59,493 bases of DNA from Bacillota bacterium (lineage in GTDB: Bacteria > Bacillota > Clostridia > Oscillospirales > Ruminococcaceae), in contig JAKPUQ010000191.1 of NCBI GenBank assembly GCA_029572815.1, positions 1 to 59,493 on the forward strand, given 5' to 3'. Under the pieces are notes generated by a model. That model made no database searches, was not told the origin of the DNA, and worked only from the letters and a program-made list of their open reading frames with translations. The position numbers were made by a program, and so were the translations under genes. Positions 44,499 through 54,072 of the stretch are shown in pieces (positions within the stretch are counted from its first letter, which is position 1; each line of letters opens with the position of its first letter).

Positions 44499-45010
44499 CA
44501 GTTGTTTTCTCCGTTAACGATAAATGTAGCGTCTCTTGAGATGCCCAGCTTCTCCAGGACAGACTCCTCCTTCTCGCGCATTATGCGCTGGTCGAGCTGT
44601 GAGGTCTCGTGGTCGTAGCCCAGAAGATGGAGCATTGAATGAACGGTGAGGAAGCCCACCTCTCTCTCCAGTGAGTGACCGAAGTTCTGAGCCTGCTTTA
44701 CAGCTGTTTCGAGAGAGATGACAACATCTCCCAGCTGAACAGCTCCTGTTTCGGGATTTATCTCAACGGTGCCGTCCTCGCTTGTAAGCGGGAATGAAAG
44801 CACATCGGTAACAGCGTCCTTATTTCTGTATATCTTATTAAGGTTCTTTATCTCGTTATTGCTTACGAAGGAAACGCTCACCTCGGCGTCCTTGCCGAAA
44901 TTCTCAGTTGTAAGAACAGCCTGACAGCATCTTCTGATGAGCAGTCTTATGCCCACGGGCACCTTCACCTCTGTCTGATTATTCTTGACGTAAACCTTTA
45001 ACTTAGCCAT
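44498..45010 (-). CDS. ybeY: rRNA maturation endonuclease YbeY
   Basis: 170 aa. The zinc motif [21 protein letters not shown] (H-x3-H-x5-H) is intact. ATG 45010 follows GGGAGAAAG and overlaps the end of phoH by 8 nt; the open frame further upstream has no site. Works in 16S rRNA 3'-end processing. Confidence 0.95.
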   Translation of the reverse strand: MAKLKVYVKNNQTEVKVPVGIRLLIRRCCQAVLTTENFGKDAEVSVSFVSNNEIKNLNKIYRNKDAVTDVLSFPLTSEDGTVEINPETGAVQLGDVVISLETAVKQAQNFGHSLEREVGFLTVHSMLHLLGYDHETSQLDQRIMREKEESVLEKLGISRDATFIVNGENN

Positions 45011-45972
45011 GATTATTCTTTCTCCCTTCATTATATTTTTCATAAGCCTTGATGATATCCTGAACGAGTCTGTGTCTTACCACGTCTTTCTCGGTGAACC
45101 GGTGTATCTCGATATCGTCGATACCCCTGAGCACCTTTATTGCCTCTACCAGACCCGATTTTCTGCTGTCGGGGAGGTCGATCTGGGTGATATCGCCCGT
45201 GATGACCATTCTGCTCTCATTTCCGAGACGTGTCAGGAACATTTTTATCTGCTCGGAAGTAGTATTCTGAGCCTCGTCGAGGATAATGAACGCCTCGTCG
45301 AGGGTACGTCCGCGCATATAAGCCAGCGGAGCCACCTCGATTATGCCCTTTTCCATGTACCGTGCGAAGCTCTCTGCACCGAACATATCGAATAAAGCAT
45401 CATAAAGCGGACGCAGATAGGGGTCCACCTTATCCTGTAGGTCACCGGGCAGGAAGCCCAGCTTCTCGCCCGCTTCAACGGCAGGACGGGTCAGGATTAT
45501 CTTCTTTATCTTATGCTCGCGGAAAGCTTTTACAGCCATAGCCACGGCGAGGTAGGTCTTGCCCGTACCCGCAGGGCCTATTCCGAGGACGATAGTATTA
45601 TTTTTTATGGCGTCGGTATAGCGCTTCTGACCCACGGTACGGGGGACGGAGTATCTTTCCGCTTGCAGTGACGCATATGCCGTCGCCGCCCAGCTCCTGA
45701 AGCTGCTCCTCAACTCCCTCAGCCACCATGGATGTGACGTACCTGACGGTCTGTTCGTTGACGGAGCTTCCGTTCTTTGCCATGTTCATAATAGCGCGGA
45801 GGGCTTTTTCGGCGCCCTCTGTATCGCCTTCACCTATTATCTTAACGCCGCCGTCACGGCTGACGACTGTGACGTTGAAGTTCTTCTGTATTCTGCTTAT
45901 ATTGCCGTCCAGCTGACCGAAAAGAGCAGAGAGCTGCTCGGGACTGTCGGCAGGCAGGAATTTTTCTGACAT
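45003..45972 (-). pseudogene. phoH: PhoH family ATPase, frameshifted
   Basis: First frame (ATG 45972, 124 aa) carries the KH-like N-terminal part up to [13 protein letters not shown], then goes wrong ([14 protein letters not shown]). The second frame takes over with [19 protein letters not shown], Walker [34 protein letters not shown] and [12 protein letters not shown], to the stop at 45003. Removing one G from the G5 run at 45641-45645 restores an unbroken ~322-aa PhoH, the normal length. Neighbours cyth, ybeY and era overlap or abut it as usual, so a sequencing error is likely. RNA-linked ATPase, often partnered with YbeY. Confidence 0.9.
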
Positions 45973-46487
45973 TAAATATATTCTCCAATCTGCTGTTCGG
46001 GGAAAGCGCCTGCTGCTGCAAGAGCCGAGTTGGAGTACCTGTGGTCTGCGGAGACCTCCCTGAGCACCCTGACGTTATCGGGGAAATCTATCTTCTGCTC
46101 GGGGGAGCCCAGTTCCAGCTCCATTATTGCCAGCTTGTCCGAGAAAGGATAGGTATCCAGTTCAAAAAGCTGGTCGTGGTAATCGAAGCAATAGCGTACC
46201 TTTTCAACAGGCGGTCCCTCTCTGCGGTCAGTGCTGACCAGCTCGCGGTACCTTTCGCCGCTTATCTCATACTCATTCTCCTCGCGGGTAACGGGAGTGA
46301 GAAAGACCTTTTCCGTATAGGTGTACTTCACCCTGCCGTTCTCGTCCACGGATCTTACTCTGCGCTGTTTGCCGTCGGCGCTGTTGAGATAGGTCTGGAC
46401 GATACCGATCCTGCGCTTCACGTCAAGAGCGGAAATATCGGGGAATTCCACCAGGAATTTGCGTTCGATCTCATAATTTTTGCTCAT
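45972..46487 (-). CDS. CYTH domain protein (triphosphatase-like)
   Basis: 171 aa. N-terminal EIERKFLVEFP is the ExExK metal/triphosphate motif; later KQRRVRSVDENGRVKYTYTEK, EENEYEIS, RYCFDYHDQLFELDTYPF and IMELELGS supply the alternating charged strands of the CYTH tunnel. Probably a tripolyphosphatase or inorganic triphosphatase. ATG 46487 follows GGAGAG. First gene of the phoH-era-recO operon. Confidence 0.88.
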   Translation of the reverse strand: MSKNYEIERKFLVEFPDISALDVKRRIGIVQTYLNSADGKQRRVRSVDENGRVKYTYTEKVFLTPVTREENEYEISGERYRELVSTDRREGPPVEKVRYCFDYHDQLFELDTYPFSDKLAIMELELGSPEQKIDFPDNVRVLREVSADHRYSNSALAAAGAFPEQQIGEYI

Positions 46488-46549
46488 AAACACTCTCCAA
46501 AAGACCTTATGTCTTTTCCAAAATCACAATGAAATCTTTCAACATTACC

Positions 46550-46577
46550 ATTATACAACTTTTTTGAATAATGTCAA
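46550..46577 (-). promoter_or_regulatory. Consensus promoter of the CYTH-phoH-ybeY-era-yqzL-recO operon
   Basis: Minus strand TTGACA (46577-46572), 16-nt spacer, TATAAT (46555-46550). Confidence 0.87.
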
Positions 46578-46636
46578 CAAAATTTTCGGATTATTCTGTC
46601 TAAATTGCTAAGTTTTATCATTCTGTCACATTTTTA

Positions 46637-47394
46637 TCATTTTCCCTCTGACAGATCCCTCAGCATTACGTTGAAGGGGTCAAAAAATCCCCTCTCCCGA
46701 AGGGGCTCGGGAGCCTCTACAGGAAGTGCGCTTTCGCTGCCAGACAGCGGTATTACTACGGAAAGGCAGTTGTCGCTCAGCACTGCCTGAGCGCCTGCTC
46801 TCTCAGCGAGACCATCGCAGACCTGACGTGGATAACCGCTGAAAATATCAGGCTGACCGAAGTCGTCAAAGTCCACAAATGTCCCTGAGGCAGTAATTTT
46901 TATCTCAATATTTTTGGCGTTTTCTCCACATTCCACAGTAAACTCTGCATTTCCCGACTCAGAGCCCAGGATATGCCTTCTCACAAAGCTGAGCAGCAGG
47001 AACCTGAGTGTGTCACGGTCGGTGCGGACGTAGAAAGCGGAAAGCTCTCCCGTTTTCACGGTGCATCTCCGCCCTGCCGCAGCCTGACAGCTCTCGGCAA
47101 AGCCGCGGAGGAAGGTATCTGTCCTCACCACAGTGAACTCCTGTTCTTCAGGCACGGGAGCAGTCAGCGCGCGGCTAAGCTCAGCATTGCGCATGAGCTC
47201 GCAGCAGGCAGTCATGATACCGCCGATGAGTTCCTTTTCAGCTCTGCCGCCGTGCTTTTCGGCAAGCTCACCGAGAAGCTCACAGGAAGCTGATATGCCC
47301 GTAACCGACTTTCTCACAAGATAATCGGTACAATTTATATAGTCCCCGGCAAAGGGGCTCTCAAAAAGCCTTTCAGCTCATCGTTCATGTCCAT
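46637..47394 (-). pseudogene. Histidine-kinase-like protein, degenerate and frameshifted near its start
   Basis: ATG 47394 (GGAG upstream) opens MDMNDELKGF, then the frame breaks; the other frame reads ESPFAGDYINCTDYLVRKSV and runs to 46637. Adding one base to the A5 run at 47363-47367 joins them (about 252 aa). The helical part ISASCELLGELAEKHGGRAE looks like a kinase dimerisation domain but lacks a clear H-E/D-x-x motif, and the ATPase-like region (DTLRFLLLSFVRRHIL..IEIKITASGTFVDF) lacks clear N and G boxes. No receiver gene is adjacent. Function unknown; possibly a scaffold-type pseudo-kinase. Confidence 0.65.
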
Positions 47395-47583
47395 AGCTGC
47401 TCCTCTCCCTGCTTCGCAGAAAAAATCATACAGATATATTATACTACAAAAAAACGGGAAATGAAATAGGCTGAGGGCGGGTATTAAAAAAGAAAATAGC
47501 AACAAAATCATTTTTATCCTCACACCGACATTTGTACAATATGCACTTTTCAAGAAATTTCTGTTATTTTTTTATCGAACCAC

Positions 47584-47612
47584 TTGAAAAAATTTCCGAG
47601 TTGGAGTATAAT
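47584..47612 (+). promoter_or_regulatory. Promoter of gap
   Basis: TTGAAA (47584-47589), 17-nt spacer, TATAAT (47607-47612); RBS AGGAGGT at 47630. A divergent TATAAT on the minus strand near 47440 may serve the kinase-like gene. Confidence 0.85.
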
Positions 47613-47643
47613 AAAAATATAAAAATTTTAGGAGGTATATCCA

Positions 47644-48681
47644 ATGTCAGTTAAAGTTGCTATTAATGGTTTCGGCCGTATCGGTCGTCTTGCATTCAGA
47701 CAGATGTTTGATGCTGAGGGTTATGAGGTAGTTGCTATCAACGACCTTACAAAGCCTTCAATGCTCGCTCAGCTCCTCAAGTATGATACAGCTCAGGGCG
47801 GCTACTGCGGAAAGATCGGTGAGAACCTTCACACAGTTTCAGCTGATGATGAGGCTGGTACAATCACTGTTGACGGCAAGACACTTACAATCTATGCAAA
47901 GGCTAACGCTGCAGAGCTTCCTTGGGGCGAGATCGGCGTTGACGTAGTTCTCGAGTGCACAGGTTTCTACTGCTCAAAGGAAAAGTCACAGGCTCATATC
48001 GATGCAGGGGCTAAGAAGGTTGTTATCTCTGCTCCCGCAGGCAACGATCTTCCTACAATCGTTTACAGCGTAAACGAGAAGACTCTCACAAAGGATGACA
48101 AGATCATCTCTGCTGCTTCATGCACAACAAACTGCCTCGCTCCTATGGCTAAGGCTCTTAACGATTATGCTCCTATCCAGAGCGGTATCATGAGCACAAT
48201 CCACGCTTACACAGGCGATCAGATGATCCTTGACGGTCCTCACAGAAAGGGCGACTTCAGAAGAGCAAGAGCTGGCGCTGCTAACATCGTTCCTAACAGC
48301 ACAGGTGCTGCAAAGGCTATCGGTCTTGTTATCCCTGAGCTCAACGGCAAGCTCATCGGTTCTGCTCAGAGAGTTCCTGTTCCTACAGGTTCTACAACAA
48401 TCCTCACAGCTGTTGTTAAGGGCAGCAACGTAACTAAGGAAGGCATCAACGCTGCTATGAAGGCTGCTGCTTCCGAGTCATTCGGTTACAACGAGGATCA
48501 GATCGTTTCTTCTGACGTTATCGGCATGAGATTCGGTTCACTCTTCGATGCTACACAGACAATGGTAGCTGAGATCGGCGACGGCCTCTACGAGGTACAG
48601 GTTGTTTCATGGTACGACAACGAGAATTCTTACACATCACAGATGGTAAGAACAATCAAGTACTTTGCAGAGCTCGGCTAA
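47644..48681 (+). CDS. gap: Glyceraldehyde-3-phosphate dehydrogenase, type I
   Basis: Glycolytic NAD-dependent enzyme, 345 aa. NAD motif [15 protein letters not shown] at 8-22, active site [17 protein letters not shown] (Cys about 159), [32 protein letters not shown] and [14 protein letters not shown]. The codon pattern (GCT, GTT, ACA, CTC) differs from neighbours and is that of a highly expressed gene. Own promoter and terminator, so monocistronic. Confidence 0.98.
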   Translation: MSVKVAINGFGRIGRLAFRQMFDAEGYEVVAINDLTKPSMLAQLLKYDTAQGGYCGKIGENLHTVSADDEAGTITVDGKTLTIYAKANAAELPWGEIGVDVVLECTGFYCSKEKSQAHIDAGAKKVVISAPAGNDLPTIVYSVNEKTLTKDDKIISAASCTTNCLAPMAKALNDYAPIQSGIMSTIHAYTGDQMILDGPHRKGDFRRARAGAANIVPNSTGAAKAIGLVIPELNGKLIGSAQRVPVPTGSTTILTAVVKGSNVTKEGINAAMKAAASESFGYNEDQIVSSDVIGMRFGSLFDATQTMVAEIGDGLYEVQVVSWYDNENSYTSQMVRTIKYFAELG

Positions 48682-48703
48682 TAGCTGAAACTAATGCAAT
48701 ATC

Positions 48704-48735
48704 AAAGGGCGTTCAATGCGAACGCCCTTTTTAAT
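48704..48735 (+). terminator. Terminator of gap
   Basis: Stem AAAGGGCGTT / AACGCCCTTT (48704-48713 with 48721-48730), 7-nt loop, then TTAATTT. Confidence 0.92.
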
Positions 48736-48788
48736 TTATAATTCATAATGCATAATTCATAATTGTTGTGTCCGCTTACGCGGACTTA
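48734..48788. repeat. ATAATTCATAAT runs with TCCGC/GCGGA hairpin
   Basis: TTATAATTCATAATGCATAATTC is followed by GTCCGCTTACGCGGAC, a 6-bp hairpin. Composition and position (between convergent terminators) match the other intergenic repeats; the AATTCATAAT core differs slightly from AAATCATAATTT. Confidence 0.5.
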
Positions 48789-48810
48789 TCTGAAAATACC
48801 ACAGGGCATA

Positions 48811-48837
48811 AAAAGGCACTCGGTTTGAGTGCCTTTT
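48811..48837 (-). terminator. Terminator of the lipoprotein gene
   Basis: Stem AAAAGGCACTC / GAGTGCCTTTT (48811-48821 with 48827-48837), 5-nt loop; the terminal U run of the minus transcript is part of the stem. Confidence 0.85.
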
Positions 48838-48845
48838 CTTTATTA

Positions 48846-49688
48846 TTAATCTTTCCAGAACTGTTCCAATAAAGTTATTTTTTCACCCTCTAAATTCTTT
48901 TCGTTAAAGAAAAACTCATATCTAAAAGTCGGGCATTTACCGTACAAATTTTCTTCTTCTGCTTTAATTGGTACATAAAAACTATCCTTCTCTTCTTTGA
49001 ACCAATCAGGCTCTAAACTATCCATTTCACTGGTGTATTCGGGCAATCCAAGCTCAGTTAATAAGGATTTGACCTCATCATAATCCAAAGACTTTATGCC
49101 GGTAGGGTAAAAGCAGTAATCAGGATGTCCATTAAACCCAACGACAATACAATCAGAAATCTTTGATCTTTCATTCACATCTGAACCTGGCGTTGCATAG
49201 GAAATAGTAATCTTAACTCGCGGATCATCAATTGATGTAATAACAGCATTTTGCAATGAATCGGTCGTATATTCATCAAGGACTATTTCGGACATATCAA
49301 ACTTATCGCCATATTTATCAACAAAATCCGAAACTGTAATATAGCCGCCGTTTCGGAATACTGTATCGCCTATCTGAATATATCCCGACCTGAACGAAGC
49401 GTTCTTTATCTCCTCTGTGGGCTCATATACTATCTCAGCAGCAGTTGTAGGCTCTGTTTCAGCTTCTGTTGCTTCTTCTTTCTCCTTTGCGAGTTCCTTT
49501 GATGTTTCTTCATCAAGCTTGTTGAGAGCGGCTTCAAGGTCCTCCTCGTCCATATCGTCTATGGAAGAAGCCTTGGGTTTCTTGTCATCTGTCTTTTTAT
49601 CGTCCTTACTGTCACCGCAGGCTGTCATTGCTGTTGCGCCTAAGCATACCGCAAATACGAATGCGGCAATTTTTGTGAACTTTTTCAT
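48846..49688 (-). CDS. Lipoprotein of unknown function
   Basis: 280 aa. Signal peptide with lipobox GATAMTACGDS (Cys 24), then an acidic Lys/Asp/Glu-rich linker (about 26-90) and a ~185-aa C-terminal domain beginning ASFRSGYIQIGDTVFRNGG. Not recognised. The C-terminal two thirds (48846-49400) is clearly more AT-rich than neighbouring genes, which suggests a different origin. RBS AAAGGAAA precedes ATG 49688. Confidence 0.85.
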   Translation of the reverse strand: MKKFTKIAAFVFAVCLGATAMTACGDSKDDKKTDDKKPKASSIDDMDEEDLEAALNKLDEETSKELAKEKEEATEAETEPTTAAEIVYEPTEEIKNASFRSGYIQIGDTVFRNGGYITVSDFVDKYGDKFDMSEIVLDEYTTDSLQNAVITSIDDPRVKITISYATPGSDVNERSKISDCIVVGFNGHPDYCFYPTGIKSLDYDEVKSLLTELGLPEYTSEMDSLEPDWFKEEKDSFYVPIKAEEENLYGKCPTFRYEFFFNEKNLEGEKITLLEQFWKD

Positions 49689-49798
49689 CTGTAATTTTTC
49701 CTTTCAAAAATACTTTGCGTACTATTATAGAGCTGCTATGTGTTCATCATGTGATAACCCTGTGATAAAAAACAGCAAGTGCATATAGTTCGCGTTTC

Positions 49799-49827
49799 TT
49801 GCTATTTCCGAGCATTTGTGTTATAAT
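49799..49827 (+). promoter_or_regulatory. Promoter of polA
   Basis: TTGCTA (49799-49804), 17-nt spacer, TATAAT (49822-49827); RBS AAGGAG at 49865 before ATG 49877. Confidence 0.7.
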
Positions 49828-49876
49828 AGATTGTATAAATCTGCACACGTTACGCTGCATTCAAAAGGAGCTTGCT

Positions 49877-52414
49877 ATGAAACTTCTCGCTATCGACGGC
49901 AACAGCATTCTCAACCGTGCCTTCTACGGCATAAAGCTGCTGACCAATAAAAAGGGACAATTCACCAACGCCATTTTCGGCTTCATGAACATATACCTCC
50001 GCAACATCGGCGACATAAAGCCCGACGCCGTGGCTGTCGCCTTCGACCTGCGCTCGCCTACCTTCCGCCACAAGGCTGTGTCCTACTACAAGGCAAACCG
50101 CAAGGGTATGCCCCCCAAGCTTGCGGAGCAGCTCCCCAGAGTAAAGGAGCTCCTGGGACTTATGGGCGTAAAGGTAATCGAATGCGAGGGCTATGAGGCT
50201 GACGATATACTGGGTACCCTCTCAAAGCTCTGCTCCGACAGCGGAAACGAATGCTATGTGCTGACGGGAGACCGCGACAGCCTTCAGCTCATCGATGATA
50301 AGGTCACAGTTGTCCTTGCTACCAACAAGGAGAACATTTACTACACTCCCGACCGCTTCATGGAGGACTACGGCTTCGAGCCCATAAAGCTCATTGACCT
50401 GAAAGCCCTCATGGGTGACAGCTCCGACAATATCCCAGGCGTTGCAGGCATAGGCGAAAAGACCGCTACCACTCTCATAAAGGAATACGGCTCTGTGGAG
50501 AACCTCTACGAAAATTATGAGGACTCATCACTTACCAAGGGTGTAAAGGCAAAGCTTGCCGCAGGTGCAGACTCCGCAAAGGAGAGCAAGTGGCTGGCGA
50601 CCATAGTCCGTGACGCTCCCATAGATACCGACCTTGAGGGCTATAAATTGGGCACTCCCGACACGGCGGCAGTAAGCCTCATGCTCAGCGAGCTGGAGAT
50701 GTTCAAGCTGCTGGACAAGCTGGGTATCAGCGCCACCGAGGGCACCAATGCCGCTCCTGCTGCAAAAGAGGAGGAGGCTCCCGTTATAAATGCGGAGCTT
50801 GCCGGCCTGACTGCCGATATTATCGAAAAGCTCACCGACTGCGAGTATCTTTTCCGCGACGGAAGCCTGTCCGTCCGCAGCGGCGACTGCGTTTACAATA
50901 CAGATGATGAGAAACTGATATTGCAGTTCCTTTCCTCGGACTGCACCAAGGCTACCGACGACGCAAAGGCGCACTACCGCTGGGCTATGGCTCACGGCGG
51001 CGAGCTGAAAAACCTGCGCAATGACGCGGCTATCTGCGGCTATCTGCTGAACACATCGGCTTCCGATTACGCTGTGGACAAGCTTTGCGCCGAGTACGGC
51101 GTCCACTATTACAGCGAGAACTTTGACCTTGCGGAGCTCCTTTCCCTCCGCGGTCTCATAAAAAAGCTCCGCGCCGAGATAGAGTCCGAGGGCATGACTG
51201 AGCTCCTTGAGAAGGTGGAGCTGCCCCTGACAGAGGTCCTTGCCTCCATGGAGAACAGCGGCGTTCTCATCGACCGCAAGGGCGTAGAGGACTTCGGCAC
51301 CTACCTCTCGGAGATGATAGAGGAGACTCAGCAGATGATCTATGACGATGCAGGCCATGAGTTCAATATCTCCTCCCCCAAGCAGCTGGGGACAGTGCTC
51401 TTTGAGGAAATGGGACTTCCCGCCAAGAAAAAGACCAAGAGCGGCTACTCCACCAACGCCGAGGTGCTGGAGGAGCTGAGAAGCTACGCTCCCATCGTGG
51501 ACAACGTGCTGAAATACCGCCAGTACACCAAGCTGAACTCTACCTACGTTGTGGGACTTCTTGACAAGATAGCTCCCGACGGACGCATACACACCTGGTT
51601 CCGCCAGACCGAGACCAGAACAGGACGTATCAGCTCCACAGAGCCCAATATGCAGAATATCCCCGTCCGCACCGAGCTGGGCGCACAGATGAGAAAGTTC
51701 TTCACCGCCGCTGAGGGCAAGACCCTCATTGACGCCGACTACAGCCAGATCGAGCTGAGAGTAATGGCACATCTCTGCGGCGACGAGAATATGACAGAGG
51801 CATTCAACTCCGGTGAGGACATACACACCTCCACAGCGGCACAGGTATTCGATATGCCCCTGTTCATGGTGACTCCCGAGATGAGAAGCGCCGCAAAGGC
51901 GGTAAACTTCGGTATCATCTACGGTATCGGAGCCTTCTCCCTTGCCAAGGACATCGGCACCTCAGTTGCCAAGGCGAAGAAGTACATCGCGGACTACCTC
52001 GCCAAGTACCCAAAGGTTAATGAGTTCATGGAGACCACCGTGGACAACGCCTTCAAGGAGGGCTATGTCACCACCATGTTCGGAAGAAAGCGCCGTATCC
52101 CCGAGCTCTCCTCCTCAAATAAGATGTTACAGGCGGCAGGCAAGCGTATCGCCATGAACACTCCCGTTCAGGGAACTGCTGCCGACCTTATAAAGATCGC
52201 CATGATAAACGTGTACAACCGCCTGAAAGCCGAAAAGCTGGACGCAAAGCTCATACTCCAGGTACACGACGAGCTCATCATCGAGTCGGACCTCTCCTGT
52301 GCAGACCGCTGTGCGGAGCTCCTCAAAGAGGAGATGCAGGGCGTTTACGATATGAGAGTTCCCCTTGCGGTGGACGTCCACACAGGACACTCATGGTACG
52401 ACGCAAAGGGCTGA
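49877..52414 (+). CDS. polA: DNA polymerase I
   Basis: 845 aa. 5'-nuclease domain (about 1-290): MKLLAIDGNSILNRAFYG, ECEGYEADDILGTLS, VLTGDRDSLQLI, LMGDSSDNIPGVAGIGEKTA. The middle 3'-exonuclease-like domain (about 310-460) lacks the DxE metal motifs and is probably inactive, as in Bacillus. Polymerase domain (about 480-845): motif A DADYSQIELRVMAHL, motif B RSAAKAVNFGIIYGIGAF, motif C LQVHDELIIE. Start taken at ATG 49877 with AAGGAG; the frame extends 78 nt further without a site. Confidence 0.97.
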   Translation: MKLLAIDGNSILNRAFYGIKLLTNKKGQFTNAIFGFMNIYLRNIGDIKPDAVAVAFDLRSPTFRHKAVSYYKANRKGMPPKLAEQLPRVKELLGLMGVKVIECEGYEADDILGTLSKLCSDSGNECYVLTGDRDSLQLIDDKVTVVLATNKENIYYTPDRFMEDYGFEPIKLIDLKALMGDSSDNIPGVAGIGEKTATTLIKEYGSVENLYENYEDSSLTKGVKAKLAAGADSAKESKWLATIVRDAPIDTDLEGYKLGTPDTAAVSLMLSELEMFKLLDKLGISATEGTNAAPAAKEEEAPVINAELAGLTADIIEKLTDCEYLFRDGSLSVRSGDCVYNTDDEKLILQFLSSDCTKATDDAKAHYRWAMAHGGELKNLRNDAAICGYLLNTSASDYAVDKLCAEYGVHYYSENFDLAELLSLRGLIKKLRAEIESEGMTELLEKVELPLTEVLASMENSGVLIDRKGVEDFGTYLSEMIEETQQMIYDDAGHEFNISSPKQLGTVLFEEMGLPAKKKTKSGYSTNAEVLEELRSYAPIVDNVLKYRQYTKLNSTYVVGLLDKIAPDGRIHTWFRQTETRTGRISSTEPNMQNIPVRTELGAQMRKFFTAAEGKTLIDADYSQIELRVMAHLCGDENMTEAFNSGEDIHTSTAAQVFDMPLFMVTPEMRSAAKAVNFGIIYGIGAFSLAKDIGTSVAKAKKYIADYLAKYPKVNEFMETTVDNAFKEGYVTTMFGRKRRIPELSSSNKMLQAAGKRIAMNTPVQGTAADLIKIAMINVYNRLKAEKLDAKLILQVHDELIIESDLSCADRCAELLKEEMQGVYDMRVPLAVDVHTGHSWYDAKG

Positions 52415-52418
52415 TACC

Positions 52419-52871
52419 ATGGAGATAATAAGACTTACCGCAGATTCCCCGTCGGAATTGTTCGATGCCATGGCTGCTCTGGACAGATCCTGCTTCGGCG
52501 ATGAGGGCTGGTCCGCAAACGCCTTCCTTTCCCAGGCTTGCCACCCGACAGGCGTGGTACTTGCCGCTCTCTGCGGCAAAGACTTTGCAGGACTGTTCGC
52601 AGGATTTACCGCCTCGGATACAGGTGAAGTCCTCACTATCGCCACTGTTCCCGAATACCGCGGAAAGGGCGTGGCAAGGGCGCTTCTGACCGAGTTCCTG
52701 CGGCTCGTCCCCAACGATGTGGAGACAATCGCCCTTGAGGTAAGGCAGTCCAACACCGCCGCCATAGGGCTTTACAGCAGCTTCGGCTTTGAGAAGGCGG
52801 GAGTGCGCAGGCGGTTCTACCGGGACCCCGTTGAGGACGCAGACATCATGGTGCTCAATTGCAAGGGCTGA
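52419..52871 (+). CDS. rimI: Ribosomal-protein-alanine N-acetyltransferase (RimI-like)
   Basis: 151-aa GNAT. TIATVPEYRGKGVARALLTEF is the acetyl-CoA loop and EVRQSNTAAIGLYSSFGFE the RimI-type end. Starts 5 nt after polA (AAAGGG upstream). The following tsaD gene supports RimI, since rimI and tsaD are often adjacent. Confidence 0.85.
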   Translation: MEIIRLTADSPSELFDAMAALDRSCFGDEGWSANAFLSQACHPTGVVLAALCGKDFAGLFAGFTASDTGEVLTIATVPEYRGKGVARALLTEFLRLVPNDVETIALEVRQSNTAAIGLYSSFGFEKAGVRRRFYRDPVEDADIMVLNCKG

Positions 52872-52923
52872 TACTTTTATCAGTCCATTAGCAATACAAT
52901 TGCCGTTATCTGCTGTCGGACGG

Positions 52924-52980
52924 ACGCCCTCCCGTGAGATGACAATGTCATTGCCTTCGGGAGCCCGAGGGCGGGCTCCC
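52924..52980. repeat. Nested palindromes between rimI and tsaD
   Basis: ATGACA-A-TGTCAT (52939-52951) is followed by GGGAGCCC (52959-52966) and GGGCTCCC (52973-52980) around GAGGGC. The rest of the 52872-53025 gap has no gene and no U-tract. Confidence 0.6.
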
Positions 52981-53025
52981 CTACAAACCGCCATTCAGCT
53001 AAATAAAAATGAAAGAAGATATGAT

Positions 53026-54036
53026 ATGCTTATACTTGGAATTGAAAGCTCCTGCGACGAGACCGCCGCAAGCGTGGTAAAGGACCGGAGGACTATCCTC
53101 TCATCGGTGGTGTCCACTCAGATAGAGGAGCATAAGAAGTACGGCGGAGTTGTCCCCGAGATAGCCTCACGCCGCCACTGCGAGAATATCCTCGGCGTTG
53201 TCCGTCGGGCACTGGACGAGGCGCAGGTGAAGCTCAGCGACCTTGACGGTATCGCTGTCACCTACGCTCCCGGACTTATCGGCGCTCTCCTGGTGGGAGT
53301 AAGCTTCGCAAAGGCGCTAGCGATGTCCTCAGGCAAGCCCCTTATCCCCGTCCACCACATCGCAGGACACATCGCCACCAACTACCTCACATTCCCCGAC
53401 CTGGAACCGCCCTATCTCTGCCTTGTGGCAAGCGGAGGTCACAGCCACATCATTGAGGTGCTTAGCTATACCAAATTCCGCGTTGTGGGAAGAACTCACG
53501 ATGACGCCGCAGGCGAGTGCTTTGACAAGTGCGCCCGCGCTATGGGATTTCCCTATCCCGGCGGAGTACATATCGACAACGCCGCTAAAACAGGCGACAG
53601 GAACGCCTTTAAGCTCCCCCACCCTGCTGTGGCGGGCAGTGAATTTGACTTCAGCTTCTCCGGTCTGAAGACCAACGTAATAAACCTGCTCCACAACGCC
53701 GGGCAGAAGGGCACCGAGATAAACCGCAATGACCTTGCGGCAAGTCTCCAGAGCACCATCGCCGAGATACTCACCGACAAGACTATCCGTGCGGCAGAGG
53801 CTCTGGGCTACAAAAAGGTGGCTCTGGCAGGCGGAGTTTCCGCAAATACGGGAGTCCGCGCCGCTCTCTCGGAAGCCTGCGCAAAGCACGGCTATGAGTT
53901 CTATATGCCCGAGAAGAAGCTCTGCGGCGACAACGGTGCAATGATAGCCTGCCAGGGAAGCTACAACCTGCTGGCAGGGATAACTGCCGACGAAAGCCTT
54001 AACGCTGTCGCTACACTTTCAATGGAAGACATCTGA
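53026..54036 (+). CDS. tsaD: tRNA N6-threonylcarbamoyladenosine transferase
   Basis: Universal tRNA-modifying enzyme (Kae1/Gcp). 336 aa from ATG 53026; the start is inferred from MLILGIESSCDETAASVV, the family N terminus, as the ribosome site (AGAAG) is weak. Metal-binding HHIAGHIATNYL (about 105), LVASGGHSHI, GGVHIDNAAKTGDR and LAGGVSANTGVR are all present. Confidence 0.97.
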   Translation: MLILGIESSCDETAASVVKDRRTILSSVVSTQIEEHKKYGGVVPEIASRRHCENILGVVRRALDEAQVKLSDLDGIAVTYAPGLIGALLVGVSFAKALAMSSGKPLIPVHHIAGHIATNYLTFPDLEPPYLCLVASGGHSHIIEVLSYTKFRVVGRTHDDAAGECFDKCARAMGFPYPGGVHIDNAAKTGDRNAFKLPHPAVAGSEFDFSFSGLKTNVINLLHNAGQKGTEINRNDLAASLQSTIAEILTDKTIRAAEALGYKKVALAGGVSANTGVRAALSEACAKHGYEFYMPEKKLCGDNGAMIACQGSYNLLAGITADESLNAVATLSMEDI

Positions 54037-54072
54037 CCTCAGCATACTCACACTCAGGAAAGGAGCTATACA

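Noticed and set aside
50528..51826. 432-aa minus-strand ORF
   Set aside because: Antisense to polA; Leu/Val/Gly-rich translation typical of reverse-frame reading, with no start signal.
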